IMG/VR virus record: IMGVR_UViG_3300028800_000062
Span: 82,743 to 146,742 of that record
Strand: one strand, 5' to 3'
From: a virus
DNA length: 64,000 nucleotides
Of the stretch, positions 35,051-41,869 are shown piece after piece (within the stretch, counting starts at the first letter, position 1; every line of letters starts with the position of its first letter). The notes beneath the pieces were generated by a model. That model was not told the DNA's origin. It worked only from the letters and a program-made list of their open reading frames with translations, and did no database searches. The position numbers were made by a program, and so were the translations under genes.

Positions 35051-35105
35051 TTTCCGATTACGATATCAGTAAACTCCTACCATAACAAGAGCGTGGCGCA
35101 TTTTG

Positions 35106-35280
35106 GATGCAGTTCGTCAGCTTGCAACCTTGTCAGCTTGGCATGCAGGCAGGCAGGCATTTGCACATGCAGCCAGCCATGCAGCTTGGCATGCAAGTGT
35201 TCATGCAGTCATACATGCAGCCAGTCATGCAGATGCACATACAGCCACCAAACTGTCTGACCAGTTGACAAGCCACGCAG
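35106..35280. repeat. 12-bp-period CATGCAG array upstream of parA, candidate centromere (parS-like)
   Basis: Heptamers CATGCAG or one-base variants start at 35142, 35166, 35178, 35190 (CATGCAA), 35202, 35214, 35226, 35238 (CATACAG) and 35274 (CACGCAG), all exact multiples of 12 bases apart; GATGCAG at 35106 keeps the register. Ribbon-helix-helix partition proteins bind such short periodic arrays. The last copy overlaps the parA promoter, so binding should also repress the operon. Confidence 0.8.
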
Positions 35281-35293
35281 CTGCCTGTATAGT
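35265..35293 (+). promoter_or_regulatory. Strong parA promoter, probably leaderless transcript
   Basis: TTGACA (35265-35270), 17 bases, TATAGT (35288-35293). Transcription should start about 35300, at or just before the ATG at 35302, and no Shine-Dalgarno site is present. The last CATGCAG-type repeat lies in the spacer. Confidence 0.75.
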
Positions 35294-35301
35294 TGGCAAA
35301 C

Positions 35302-36021
35302 ATGTCAACAGTCATTGCAGTTGCCAACCAGAAAGGCGGTTGCGGCAAGACCACGGTCACCCTGAATCTGGCCGCCGGCCTGGCCGAGGCAGGGAAGCAA
35401 GTCCTTGTAATTGATGCAGATCCGCAGGGAACCGCACAATACTGGCGGAGCCTGCGGCAGGACAACAACCCACCCTTCCAACTCATCACGCTGGCCTCGG
35501 CCGTCATCCATGAGGAGATCCGGGGACTCCTCGAGCACTCCGAGTACGATATCTTCCTGATCGACTGTCCGCCCGGCGGCAACCTGAAAGGGCAGGGAAC
35601 TGCCCAGATCACCCGCGCCGCGCTCCTGGTGGCGAACATGGTCATCATCCCGGTGGTGCCGAGCGGCCCCGATTACTGGGCAGCGCAGGATATGCTCCTG
35701 CTTATTGAAAGCGCCCAGCTCATCAATCCGCAGTTGATCCCCATGGTGCTGATCAACCGCAAGAATCCCACCACCCGGACGGGCAGGGAAGCCCGCGTGG
35801 CGGCCGAACATTTCCACCTCTCCGTCTTCGAGACCGAAATCATCCAGCGTACGGCCATTATCGACAGCATGCTGGACGGCCGGACCGTGCTCGAATATCA
35901 CCGCGGCAATCAATCGATCGCCGAGTTTCAACTCTTAACCAAGGAGGTCCTGGACATCAATGAGCGAACCCAAACCAAGTCTGTTGAACAGCATGCGACG
36001 TCCACCGTCATCGGAGGTTGA
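35302..36021 (+). CDS. parA: ParA-type partition ATPase (239 aa)
   Basis: Deviant Walker A NQKGGCGKTT at residues 9-18, Walker A' VLVIDADPQG, and Walker B FLIDCPPGG. The length and the lack of an N-terminal helix-turn-helix match small type Ib ParA proteins that work with ribbon-helix-helix partners. It would form ATP-dependent patterns on the nucleoid to separate extrachromosomal copies. The ATG at 35302 is preferred over an upstream TTG at 35293 that lies in the -10 box. Confidence 0.9.
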   Translation: MSTVIAVANQKGGCGKTTVTLNLAAGLAEAGKQVLVIDADPQGTAQYWRSLRQDNNPPFQLITLASAVIHEEIRGLLEHSEYDIFLIDCPPGGNLKGQGTAQITRAALLVANMVIIPVVPSGPDYWAAQDMLLLIESAQLINPQLIPMVLINRKNPTTRTGREARVAAEHFHLSVFETEIIQRTAIIDSMLDGRTVLEYHRGNQSIAEFQLLTKEVLDINERTQTKSVEQHATSTVIGG

Positions 36022-36274
36022 ACGCGCCTTTGTGGAGGGCGGGGAAGTCCAACCCAAACCGATCCGGAGTCCCATCGAGAACCTGGATATCGCCAGGCTG
36101 CAGCGCCCGAAACGGGTTCTGCGGGTGCATGCAACCTTCAATCTTCCCGATCGGATCCAGACCCGGTTGAAGAAGATCTCAAACCGGACCGATATCGACA
36201 TGGTCGACATCGTGGCCGCCGCGCTCGACAAATACCTGGATACGCTGGCCGCGCACTTCAATATAGAGGACTGA
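35960..36274 (+). CDS. Ribbon-helix-helix centromere-binding protein, ParG-like (104 aa)
   Basis: It starts inside parA (62-base overlap) with AAGGAGG 12 bases upstream. Residues 1-50 are a flexible basic tail. Residues 55-100 (VLRVHATFNLPDRIQTRLKK, then DMVDIVAAALDKYLDTL) match an RHH dimer: one strand, two helices. The tail would stimulate ParA and the RHH would bind the CATGCAG arrays, both for segregation and autorepression. Confidence 0.75.
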   Translation: MSEPKPSLLNSMRRPPSSEVERAFVEGGEVQPKPIRSPIENLDIARLQRPKRVLRVHATFNLPDRIQTRLKKISNRTDIDMVDIVAAALDKYLDTLAAHFNIED

Positions 36275-36325
36275 ATTTGTAAACCTTAGGTAGGCAAATC
36301 CGGGGAAAGTTAAACCACAGCCAAG

Positions 36326-36368
36326 CTGCATATGCAGCTGCATGATAGGCTGCACGTGCAACTGCATG
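36326..36368. repeat. Inverted 12-bp-period CTGCATG array downstream of the partition operon
   Basis: CTGCATA, CTGCATG, CTGCACG and CTGCATG start at 36326, 36338, 36350 and 36362, an exact 12-base period. They are the reverse complement of the upstream CATGCAG heptamer. The first overlaps the perfect palindrome AGCTGCATATGCAGCT. Confidence 0.75.
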
Positions 36369-36730
36369 TGTAATCGTAGGCAACGGTGTTTCGCCGCTGA
36401 TCCTGGAAACAGCCGGAAGTGGCAGCGCTTCGACAATCGTCGGCAACCAATCAACTGATTCTACTGCACTTGGATAGCGCATGGTAGATGCCGGAGAACG
36501 GCAGCGATTATGCGCACCTGCGCAATACGGCCTCCCAATGCACGATAAGGGTACATATCGTGCATTCGCTCCAAATGGGGGTATTATCGCTAGCTCAAAC
36601 TCGATCGCATCCAAGCAGACCCCTATTTGCGGCATCCTTATCACCTGATATCTTCAAGAAGAACTCGCCAATAGACGACCTATTCAAGGCGCGAAGCGAG
36701 TTTGCACTTGAGAATCGGAGGAATACCCTT
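36369..36730. other. 362 bases without a convincing gene
   Basis: Between the second partition array and a tiny membrane peptide. Open frames on both strands are short and atypical. Apart from the ribosome site at 36717-36721 no clear element is seen. Confidence 0.4.
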
Positions 36731-36832
36731 ATGATGCACGACCCTATCATCATCATCATTGATGGGCTGTTGAAGTGGATAGCATTCCTGCTGGCGACCC
36801 ACTGCACTGCGCCTTTCTTTCTCCTACACTGA
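36731..36832 (+). CDS. Tiny hydrophobic peptide (33 aa)
   Basis: GGAGG nine bases before the ATG at 36731. Product MMHDPIIIIIDGLLKWIAFL followed by a hydrophobic tail, one membrane segment. It could be a toxin-like or regulatory membrane peptide. Its 3' end overlaps a duplicated promoter-like element. The strong ribosome site is the main support. Confidence 0.45.
   Translation: MMHDPIIIIIDGLLKWIAFLLATHCTAPFFLLH
36802..36830 (+). promoter_or_regulatory. Promoter-like element, copy 1 of a duplication
   Basis: CTGCAC, 17 bases, TACACT. Bases 36810-36833 are identical over 24 bases to 37484-37507. Downstream, 36838-36860 resembles a broken copy of the first part of the HNH gene (ggcgccgct, cctggaa), so this looks like the remnant of a duplicated promoter plus gene. 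Confidence 0.45.
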
Positions 36833-36973
36833 AACACGCCAACTGGCGCCGCTCCTGGAATGTGCTATCTTCAAGGGAACCCGCCGAAAGACGTCCTTCG
36901 AGGCGCAGGGCGAGTTGCAGTATAATGAAGGAAGGCCTGCAGGCCAGTCGAAACCGACCTGCAGGATCGAAGA

Positions 36974-37069
36974 CTACTTGGAACGGCGTTTGATCCGTTT
37001 TACACGGATCTTGACCGTGATCGCCACTGTAATGACGATCGTAGCGGTGATACCGAGGATAGACATCAT
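36974..37069 (-). CDS. Tiny membrane peptide with basic tail (31 aa)
   Basis: AGGAGG nine bases before the ATG at 37069. A single membrane segment (SILGITATIVITVAITV) is followed by a very basic tail (KIRVKRIKRRSK). Shape resembles small membrane toxins or membrane-targeting peptides. Supported by the ribosome site and composition only. Confidence 0.5.
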   Translation of the reverse strand: MMSILGITATIVITVAITVKIRVKRIKRRSK

Positions 37070-37202
37070 CCCTGGCCACCTCCTCTCCGTCCACACAGCC
37101 GGGCCTGGTTTACAGGACCAGACCCGGTCCGTTCTGGACGCCGAAACGTCCCGGTAGCCGTGCAACGGAAACCCGATCATACCACCAGAAGGTCAGGCGA
37201 CC

Positions 37203-37361
37203 TTACACTCGGTTCACCAGCAGGATGACCCACACTCCCATCGACAAGAGCGTAAGGGCCAGGAAGAACATGGCAATCGCACGAATGGACTTCAGCGATT
37301 GATCGATAGAGACCAGACGGTCCTGGACTATGACTATCGGAAGATGTTTGATTGATCCCAT
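37203..37361 (-). CDS. Small single-pass membrane protein (52 aa)
   Basis: The ATG at 37361 with AGGAG ten bases upstream gives an amphipathic N-terminus (RLVSIDQSLKSIRAIA) and a membrane segment (MFFLALTLLSMGVWVILLV). A second ATG four bases earlier in another frame gives an unlikely product. Unknown; haemolysin/holin-like small proteins have this plan. Confidence 0.55.
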   Translation of the reverse strand: MGSIKHLPIVIVQDRLVSIDQSLKSIRAIAMFFLALTLLSMGVWVILLVNRV

Positions 37362-37475
37362 CCATAGGATTCTCCTTTATTTCGCTGGCAATTCCAGATT
37401 GTGCTATATCACCAGGTGAACTCAGCTTTGCCAATGCCACCCGTCTATGTTCATTTCCTGCCCTCGTGAATGTCA

Positions 37476-37504
37476 TTGCACTTCGCCTTTCTTTCTCCTA
37501 CACT
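37476..37504 (+). promoter_or_regulatory. Promoter of the HNH gene, copy 2, leaderless
   Basis: TTGCAC (37476-37481), 17 bases, TACACT (37499-37504). Only six bases separate the -10 box from the ATG at 37511, so the transcript should begin at the start codon; there is no ribosome site. Confidence 0.6.
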
Positions 37505-37510
37505 GAATCC

Positions 37511-37849
37511 ATGCCCATACGGGCTGAATACCGACATTACTACAACTCCGGCTGGCGCCGCTTCCGCCTGGAACGCCTGGCAGCCGCTGGCTACCGCTGC
37601 GCGCACTGCTATCGCTGGAATTCCCGGCTGAACCTGGCGCATCTGACCCATGATCCCACCAGCCGCGCGGCGCTGGCAGTGCTGTGCCCCAGCTGCCACG
37701 CCAAGAACGATACGGCCCAGCGCCTGGCGATGACCCGGCGGACCTGGGCGGAGCGCCGTGGTCAACTATGGCTGAGCGAGGAGCTGCGCTGGGCGCCCTA
37801 TCCAGCCTGGACTTGGCCGGGCGGCTTGCAGCAGTTAGTATTGTTCTGA
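37511..37849 (+). CDS. HNH endonuclease (112 aa)
   Basis: Residues 30-75: GYRCAHC, LNLAHLTHD (first His pair), AVLCPSCHAKND (Asn and last His), with two CxxC pairs binding zinc, a classical HNH fold. It could be a homing enzyme or act in DNA processing. It starts from its own leaderless promoter, and an apparent decayed copy of promoter and 5' end lies 670 bases upstream, consistent with mobility. Confidence 0.8.
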   Translation: MPIRAEYRHYYNSGWRRFRLERLAAAGYRCAHCYRWNSRLNLAHLTHDPTSRAALAVLCPSCHAKNDTAQRLAMTRRTWAERRGQLWLSEELRWAPYPAWTWPGGLQQLVLF

Positions 37850-37958
37850 TATCACAAGATTCCCAAAACCGGTGCCAGCGGGTTACAATGGGAACTGGAG
37901 CCAGCACCCGTCGCAAGCCGGGCGCTGGATTGGATCACTCGATTTAGTCAGCTATTCA

Positions 37959-38016
37959 AGGTGGTTCTATATAGACCACCTCCCTTAAGCGCCCGGCGTT
38001 CCCGCGTCGGGCGCTT
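37959..38016. other. Two adjacent inverted repeats in a 296-base non-coding stretch
   Basis: 37959-37981 is AGGTGGT/ACCACCT around the palindrome CTATATAG. 37987-38016 pairs AAGCGCCCG with CGGGCGCTT. The first could be an operator and the second a terminator for the HNH gene. The rest of 37850-38098 shows nothing recognisable. Confidence 0.45.
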
Positions 38017-38110
38017 GGCGTTTATGTGCGGTAAGCTGGCATATCGCGTGGGAATCCACGTCTGCGTAGGAATTGTAATTAAACAACAGGAAATTCGTAT
38101 GAAAACCGGC

Positions 38111-38139
38111 TTGACTTACTACGTAGTTACCAGTACGAT
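38111..38139 (+). promoter_or_regulatory. Promoter before the 77-aa gene, leaderless
   Basis: TTGACT, 17 bases, TACGAT, then six bases to the ATG at 38146. The same bases also encode a possible 16-aa leader peptide (38099-38149, with AGGA upstream) whose stop overlaps that ATG as ATGA, an alternative way to start translation. Confidence 0.5.
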
Positions 38140-38145
38140 TACTAC

Positions 38146-38379
38146 ATGAAAGGTGGCTTCATCGCAATTCACTTAGAATCATGCCGACAACTCCGCAGTC
38201 AAATGGATGCGTTACTCGGTCTGGACCGAGACCACCAAAGCTCTGTCTCGCAACGAATTCCAGCCGAAATGATCAACATATCCCGAGACCTCAACCGGTA
38301 TATGGAATGGGTTGCCATGAACAAGGAATACCTGGAAGCCTTGAATAGCTCCAAAGAATTCCTTGCCGCTGCCAATTGA
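38146..38379 (+). CDS. Helical hypothetical protein (77 aa)
   Basis: Mostly helical with SRDLNRYMEWVAMNKEYLEA and a C-terminal helix EALNSSKEFLAAAN. Last of the plus-strand genes of the maintenance region, followed by a terminator. No family recognised. Confidence 0.55.
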   Translation: MKGGFIAIHLESCRQLRSQMDALLGLDRDHQSSVSQRIPAEMINISRDLNRYMEWVAMNKEYLEALNSSKEFLAAAN

Positions 38380-38406
38380 AACGTCCGTAGACTGACCATT
38401 TAAGAC

Positions 38407-38440
38407 GGGGTATTCCCCAAGATGAACAGGGGAATACTCC
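38407..38440. terminator. Bidirectional terminator between convergent genes
   Basis: GGGGTATTCCCC and GGGGAATACTCC form a 12-bp stem with one G-U; AATTTATT follows on the plus strand. It separates the plus gene ending 38379 from the minus gene ending 38444. Confidence 0.75.
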
Positions 38441-38443
38441 AAT

Positions 38444-38656
38444 TTATTCCTCAGTAATATGAATGGGGCTACGGCTGGTCAAGTGGAACACTGAAGAAAG
38501 TGGACCGACCTCCAACCGGATCCAAACATGCTTCTCGGTCATCCGCTCGATATGGGCGCTGGTATCGTTGTGGGCCAATACTATATCCTCTGGAGCGTCT
38601 TCCGGATCCCGGCGGATCCGCAACTTCCCCGAATCCGTAAGTCTCTTCTTCGACAT
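38444..38656 (-). CDS. Small hypothetical protein (70 aa)
   Basis: ATG at 38656 overlaps the upstream stop as TGATG. Basic N-terminus then beta-rich (HVWIRLEVGPLSSVFHLTS). Last gene of the long leftward early operon. Unknown. Confidence 0.55.
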   Translation of the reverse strand: MSKKRLTDSGKLRIRRDPEDAPEDIVLAHNDTSAHIERMTEKHVWIRLEVGPLSSVFHLTSRSPIHITEE

Positions 38657-39045
38657 CACAGGGCCTCCACGACTTCCTGCGCCTGAATGATGGCCAAACG
38701 TTTGTTCGTCTCGGCAAGTTGGGCGATCTCAGGGATCATGGGATCCAACTGGGCGGCGATTTCCTCGAGCTTACGGGCATTCTTCCGCTTCAGAGGCAGT
38801 AACATGCCCTTGAGCCCGGAATGTTCGCCGCCGATCGAGATGACCCGGGTCTTGTAGGTCCGGCCCTCATAGGAGCCTTCCTCAATCGTGGTAGGTGTGA
38901 GGTAAATGTAGATACCCCGCCGACTTACACCGCCTGTGAGGAAATTGCTCCCGCCGACTTCGTAACCCACTTTGACCTGCAGGCTGAAACCTATTTCTGC
39001 AGTATCGTACTCGTAATCTTCGTTATTCAATGTAAGGTTCGTCAT
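38656..39045 (-). CDS. Hypothetical protein (129 aa)
   Basis: An N-terminal beta region (YDTAEIGFSLQVKVGYEVGG) with Gly-rich turns and a C-terminal helix (KLEEIAAQLDPMIPEIAQL). ATG preceded by ggag. No family recognised. Confidence 0.6.
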   Translation of the reverse strand: MTNLTLNNEDYEYDTAEIGFSLQVKVGYEVGGSNFLTGGVSRRGIYIYLTPTTIEEGSYEGRTYKTRVISIGGEHSGLKGMLLPLKRKNARKLEEIAAQLDPMIPEIAQLAETNKRLAIIQAQEVVEAL

Positions 39046-39137
39046 GACCTACTCCTTGCTCCAACACCTCTCCGGCGGAATCAGTAGTTGTCTCCTCCGT
39101 AACCGCCGTCGAAGACACCATCCAGTATTCTCCCCAC

Positions 39138-39281
39138 TTACAGTTCGTCGAATTCGATCTTCCAGTCCTCGGCTTCCGTCAGGAGCCGCTCCAGGAACTG
39201 CTGGTATTCAACGCCGCGCAAACCTTCGGATGCTTCGGACACGGTGTCGCGCACCATTTGTACTCGATCTTCTATGGACAT
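39138..39281 (-). CDS. Small acidic helical protein (47 aa)
   Basis: GGAG seven bases before the ATG. Product begins MSIEDRVQMVRDTVSEASEG and ends with an acidic FDEL. It overlaps the end of the lysozyme-like gene by 74 bases. Coding is supported by the ribosome site and composition. Confidence 0.5.
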   Translation of the reverse strand: MSIEDRVQMVRDTVSEASEGLRGVEYQQFLERLLTEAEDWKIEFDEL

Positions 39282-39699
39282 GCTTTCTCCTTGCGCCTAA
39301 TGACAACATGTGACGGAGCACCCGATCCGGGTAGTCCAACTCGGAGTTGTACACGTGCAGTTTGCTACGCAGGGTCTTACCGCGATAACGGAATCCACTG
39401 CTTAAGTTGTAAGCCACCAATTCGGCGGCCTCCGGAACCGATCCAAAACGCGCCTGGCCGGAGTCCCATCCAAACCAGTTGTTCCGGGAACGCACGTGCT
39501 TGCCGCCGCTGGTTTCGACGATCGTCAAAGCCGGTAACAGCCGCCAGTCTAACCGGTAACGGTCAGCAATACGGATGAACGGGACGACGTAGGCCTGCAC
39601 CGGCCGCCCTTCCAAAGCACGCTCCAGCTGGTCAATTCTCCAGTCCCTGGCCGCGAAGGCGCAGGTACAGAGCATGCCAATGTAAAGTAGCCTGTGCAT
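39208..39699 (-). CDS. Secreted lysozyme-like / glucosaminidase-type protein (163 aa)
   Basis: Residues 1-17 form a Sec signal (MHRLLYIGMLCTCAFAA). Residues 45-115 (LDWRLLPALTIVETSGGKHV, RNNWFGWDSG, GSVPEAAELVAYNL) match the lysozyme-fold glucosaminidase family, with the catalytic Glu in IVETSGG. It may serve as a secreted endolysin or help virion penetration. The last 30 residues are Arg-rich and overlap the 47-aa gene. ATG at 39699 overlaps the upstream stop (TGATG). Confidence 0.65.
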   Translation of the reverse strand: MHRLLYIGMLCTCAFAARDWRIDQLERALEGRPVQAYVVPFIRIADRYRLDWRLLPALTIVETSGGKHVRSRNNWFGWDSGQARFGSVPEAAELVAYNLSSGFRYRGKTLRSKLHVYNSELDYPDRVLRHMLSLGARRKHVHRRSSTNGARHRVRSIRRFARR

Positions 39700-39836
39700 C
39701 ACGGTATTAGTCCTCCATCGTCTTCCCAGCGTCCCAACTCGCCGCGGCCGGCTGGGTCATAGTAGGGACACCGGGAGGGCAAACGGCACACATTGCAGTC
39801 GCGCGCCCCGCATCCGGAAATCCGGGCGAAGCGCAT
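39699..39836 (-). CDS. Small Cys-rich protein (45 aa)
   Basis: From the ATG at 39836 the product has CGARDCNVCRLPSRCPYYDP, a likely zinc or iron-sulfur knuckle. Coupled to the lysozyme-like gene. An earlier start at 39905 is possible but gives a less ordered N-terminus. Confidence 0.45.
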   Translation of the reverse strand: MRFARISGCGARDCNVCRLPSRCPYYDPAGRGELGRWEDDGGLIP

Positions 39837-39858
39837 ACAGCAACCAGTGAGAAGAATA

Positions 39859-40275
39859 TTAAACGGCAGGCGGCACCTTGGGAAAGCATGGAGCTGCCGG
39901 CCCAAACAACTTGTGAAAGAGCTCGCAGCAGACGTAAGCCGTCAGGTTGTGCCGGGCATACAGCCAGGCCGGAAACCCCTCCGGCAAAACCGCAGGCAAA
40001 GGCTCATCCTGCGGGATCTCTTCGCCCACTTTATGCGTCGCCGGCCGGCCGCAGTGCGCACAAGCCTCCCCGGTACAGGAAGCACTGACGAAATGCGAAA
40101 CCGGCTGCGCCTCTTCTGGCTTATCCAGCAGGCACCGGCAATACTGCTTCAGTACCTTGGCATGGCATTCCATGGAACATACCCGGGAATGGCTCAGGCT
40201 TTCCACAATGCCGCCGAAGTTCGTAGGGTATGGCAACCCACATCCGTTGCAGTAGAGGGTCTGCTTAGAGAACAT
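39859..40275 (-). CDS. Double zinc-finger protein (138 aa)
   Basis: LYCNGCG with CSMEC and CRC form a first Cys cluster (residues 8-48), and EACAHCGRP starts a second one, joined by a later CC. The C-terminal half is hydrophobic and Pro-rich. A nucleic-acid or protein-binding role is likely; no family is known. Confidence 0.55.
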   Translation of the reverse strand: MFSKQTLYCNGCGLPYPTNFGGIVESLSHSRVCSMECHAKVLKQYCRCLLDKPEEAQPVSHFVSASCTGEACAHCGRPATHKVGEEIPQDEPLPAVLPEGFPAWLYARHNLTAYVCCELFHKLFGPAAPCFPKVPPAV

Positions 40276-40615
40276 CCGGATCCTTCTGTTTCAGCTCCGG
40301 CGTAAACTTAGTCCAGCCACCGTTAGGAAGAGGCTTGCCTTTCTCCCGGCGCTTGGGAAACAGGGTGCCACCTTCCAGTGCCTGGCCGTACTCAAACCGT
40401 GCCCGACAGTCGTTGCAGACCATCTCGAAGTAGTCATACTTCCCGGACTTGCGATGCTGAAAGCGGATGCGAGTTGAGGTGCACGCCCCACAGGCGCACT
40501 CTGCCTCGAAGACCTCCTGCAGCTTGGCGATCTCTTTGAAGACGCCCTTCTGGCCGTCGGCCTCCACTTCAAAAGTGATGCGGCCGTCGCCGGTTCTATA
40601 ATGGACTTTCATCAT
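40265..40615 (-). CDS. Zinc-ribbon protein (116 aa)
   Basis: CACGACT and VCNDCRARFEYGQ supply a four-Cys ribbon around RIRFQHRKSGKYDYFEM, followed by GGTLFPKRRE. This pattern is common in phage early proteins of unknown function. It overlaps both neighbours. Confidence 0.6.
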   Translation of the reverse strand: MMKVHYRTGDGRITFEVEADGQKGVFKEIAKLQEVFEAECACGACTSTRIRFQHRKSGKYDYFEMVCNDCRARFEYGQALEGGTLFPKRREKGKPLPNGGWTKFTPELKQKDPDVL

Positions 40616-40809
40616 TCTCCGTTCGGCGGATCCAATTCGTCCGCCCGCTTCCGCAATAAGGCCGCGGCTTCCTTACGCTCATCCAAAGTTAGAGTTCGGT
40701 CATTGAAGCCGGCCTCGCGCCGCATCGATTCAGGCCAGATCGCAACATCCACATTGACTCCGTGAAACTGGCGATCAAGCCAACCCTTCCGCAGTAACGC
40801 AGCGCTCAT
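40612..40809 (-). CDS. Small hypothetical protein (65 aa)
   Basis: ATG at 40809 overlaps the upstream stop (ATGA). Two helices, the second highly charged (LDERKEAAALLRKRADEL). Unknown. Confidence 0.5.
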   Translation of the reverse strand: MSAALLRKGWLDRQFHGVNVDVAIWPESMRREAGFNDRTLTLDERKEAAALLRKRADELDPPNGE

Positions 40810-41054
40810 TGCAACCTTACCTTCGGCCGGCCGGGATAAGTCTGCCCGATCCACTCATCGGCGAGACCTACCGCGGAAGACTCCGTCTCCGCCAGGCCCA
40901 TCTTGCCGTCGAGCGTCCGGCCGCATTTGACAATGTGCCAGCGCCAGTTCCCGTCGATCGTCTGGGTTATCTTGTATTGCACCGGAGCGTCGCCCAGAAC
41001 ATCCACATCCCAGGACCAGGGTTGTATCTGGCTGGCATCTACGTAAGAACGCAT
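40806..41054 (-). CDS. Small hypothetical protein (82 aa)
   Basis: AGGAG before the ATG at 41054. Aromatic-rich beta segment (YKITQTIDGNWRWHIVKCG) then a helix ending in a basic tail. Unknown. Confidence 0.5.
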   Translation of the reverse strand: MRSYVDASQIQPWSWDVDVLGDAPVQYKITQTIDGNWRWHIVKCGRTLDGKMGLAETESSAVGLADEWIGQTYPGRPKVRLQ

Positions 41055-41057
41055 GAA

Positions 41058-41444
41058 TTACTCCTGACTATTAGGAATGTCCTCGCGAGGATTGGAAACA
41101 CGAATCGCCGCCGCCAGGGCCTTGATCTTCTGTGCGGCTGAAAGATGCAAGAGCACCTTCCGCCAACGGTTCAGGAAGCTGATCTCGTAATCGTTTGCCG
41201 TAGCCGCCTCGGTATACCACTTCCAACAGCAGACGCTGTATTGGAGCCATTGACCCTCTGTAAGCCGCTCTTCCACAGCGTACAGACGATCAAATGTTAG
41301 TCGCACAGGATCCCACTCCCTGCTGCGGCCCGCTATAGCCGCGAGCTCCCACCAACCCAAAGGAGATTGTTGCGTGCAGCACCACGTTGGCAACGCGGGC
41401 CGCGGTTCCATAAAGCCGCAGATAATGCTTTCATCGCTGATCAT
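41058..41444 (-). CDS. Hypothetical protein (128 aa)
   Basis: The start at 41444 overlaps the upstream stop as ATGA; upstream in-frame codons belong to the neighbour's shadow. Trp-rich helical protein (WLQYSVCCWKWYTEAATAND). Unknown. Confidence 0.5.
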   Translation of the reverse strand: MISDESIICGFMEPRPALPTWCCTQQSPLGWWELAAIAGRSREWDPVRLTFDRLYAVEERLTEGQWLQYSVCCWKWYTEAATANDYEISFLNRWRKVLLHLSAAQKIKALAAAIRVSNPREDIPNSQE

Positions 41445-41869
41445 TCCCAAATCCCCTTGCCGCCCTGGCGCGCCGCATCGATCTGTTGCTCCAGCTGGGC
41501 TTTGCCATCTCGCGCCTCCGCCAGTGCTTTGAGGATCTCTTCCGGATCCTGTTGGAAAGTAGCGATAGGCACCATCCGGAGACCTCCCACCGCCGGCTTG
41601 CACTGGCCGAACTTCGACCAGATCTGTTGCATATCCGCGGTGACTTCCCATTTCGGCCGGACCAAACTCAGGATCCGCACCATGTGTTCAAACTCCTTGG
41701 CATGAAAAGGAATCTGTACCAGACGCATGGTAGGGATGTTGACGATGACGCCGCCTTTATCCAAAAAGGGGCGGGTGGCGTACACTTCGCCGCGCGGCCA
41801 AGCCGCCACCCACGCCTGCACCGTACGGAACAGGCGATCGCAAATGCCTGGAAACCAGATAGGACTCAT
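41441..41869 (-). CDS. Hypothetical protein with coiled-coil C-terminus (142 aa)
   Basis: N-terminal half alpha/beta (VVNIPTMRL absent here; visible is GGVIVNIPTMRLVQIPFHA), C-terminal helix EEILKALAEARDGKAQLEQQ. Coupled on both sides. Unknown. Confidence 0.5.
   Translation of the reverse strand: MSPIWFPGICDRLFRTVQAWVAAWPRGEVYATRPFLDKGGVIVNIPTMRLVQIPFHAKEFEHMVRILSLVRPKWEVTADMQQIWSKFGQCKPAVGGLRMVPIATFQQDPEEILKALAEARDGKAQLEQQIDAARQGGKGIWE

Noticed and set aside
35103-35414. Open frame across the CATGCAG array giving an Ala/His-rich protein
   Set aside because: The repeating composition is a by-product of the 12-bp repeat; the frame runs into parA out of frame and has no ribosome site.
36488-36832. 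A 114-aa plus-strand frame
   Set aside because: Only its last 33 codons have a strong ribosome site and a sensible product; the earlier part looks non-coding.
37961-38149. A 62-aa plus-strand frame before the 77-aa gene
   Set aside because: It runs through two inverted repeats and has no ribosome site. Only its last 16 codons might be a leader peptide.
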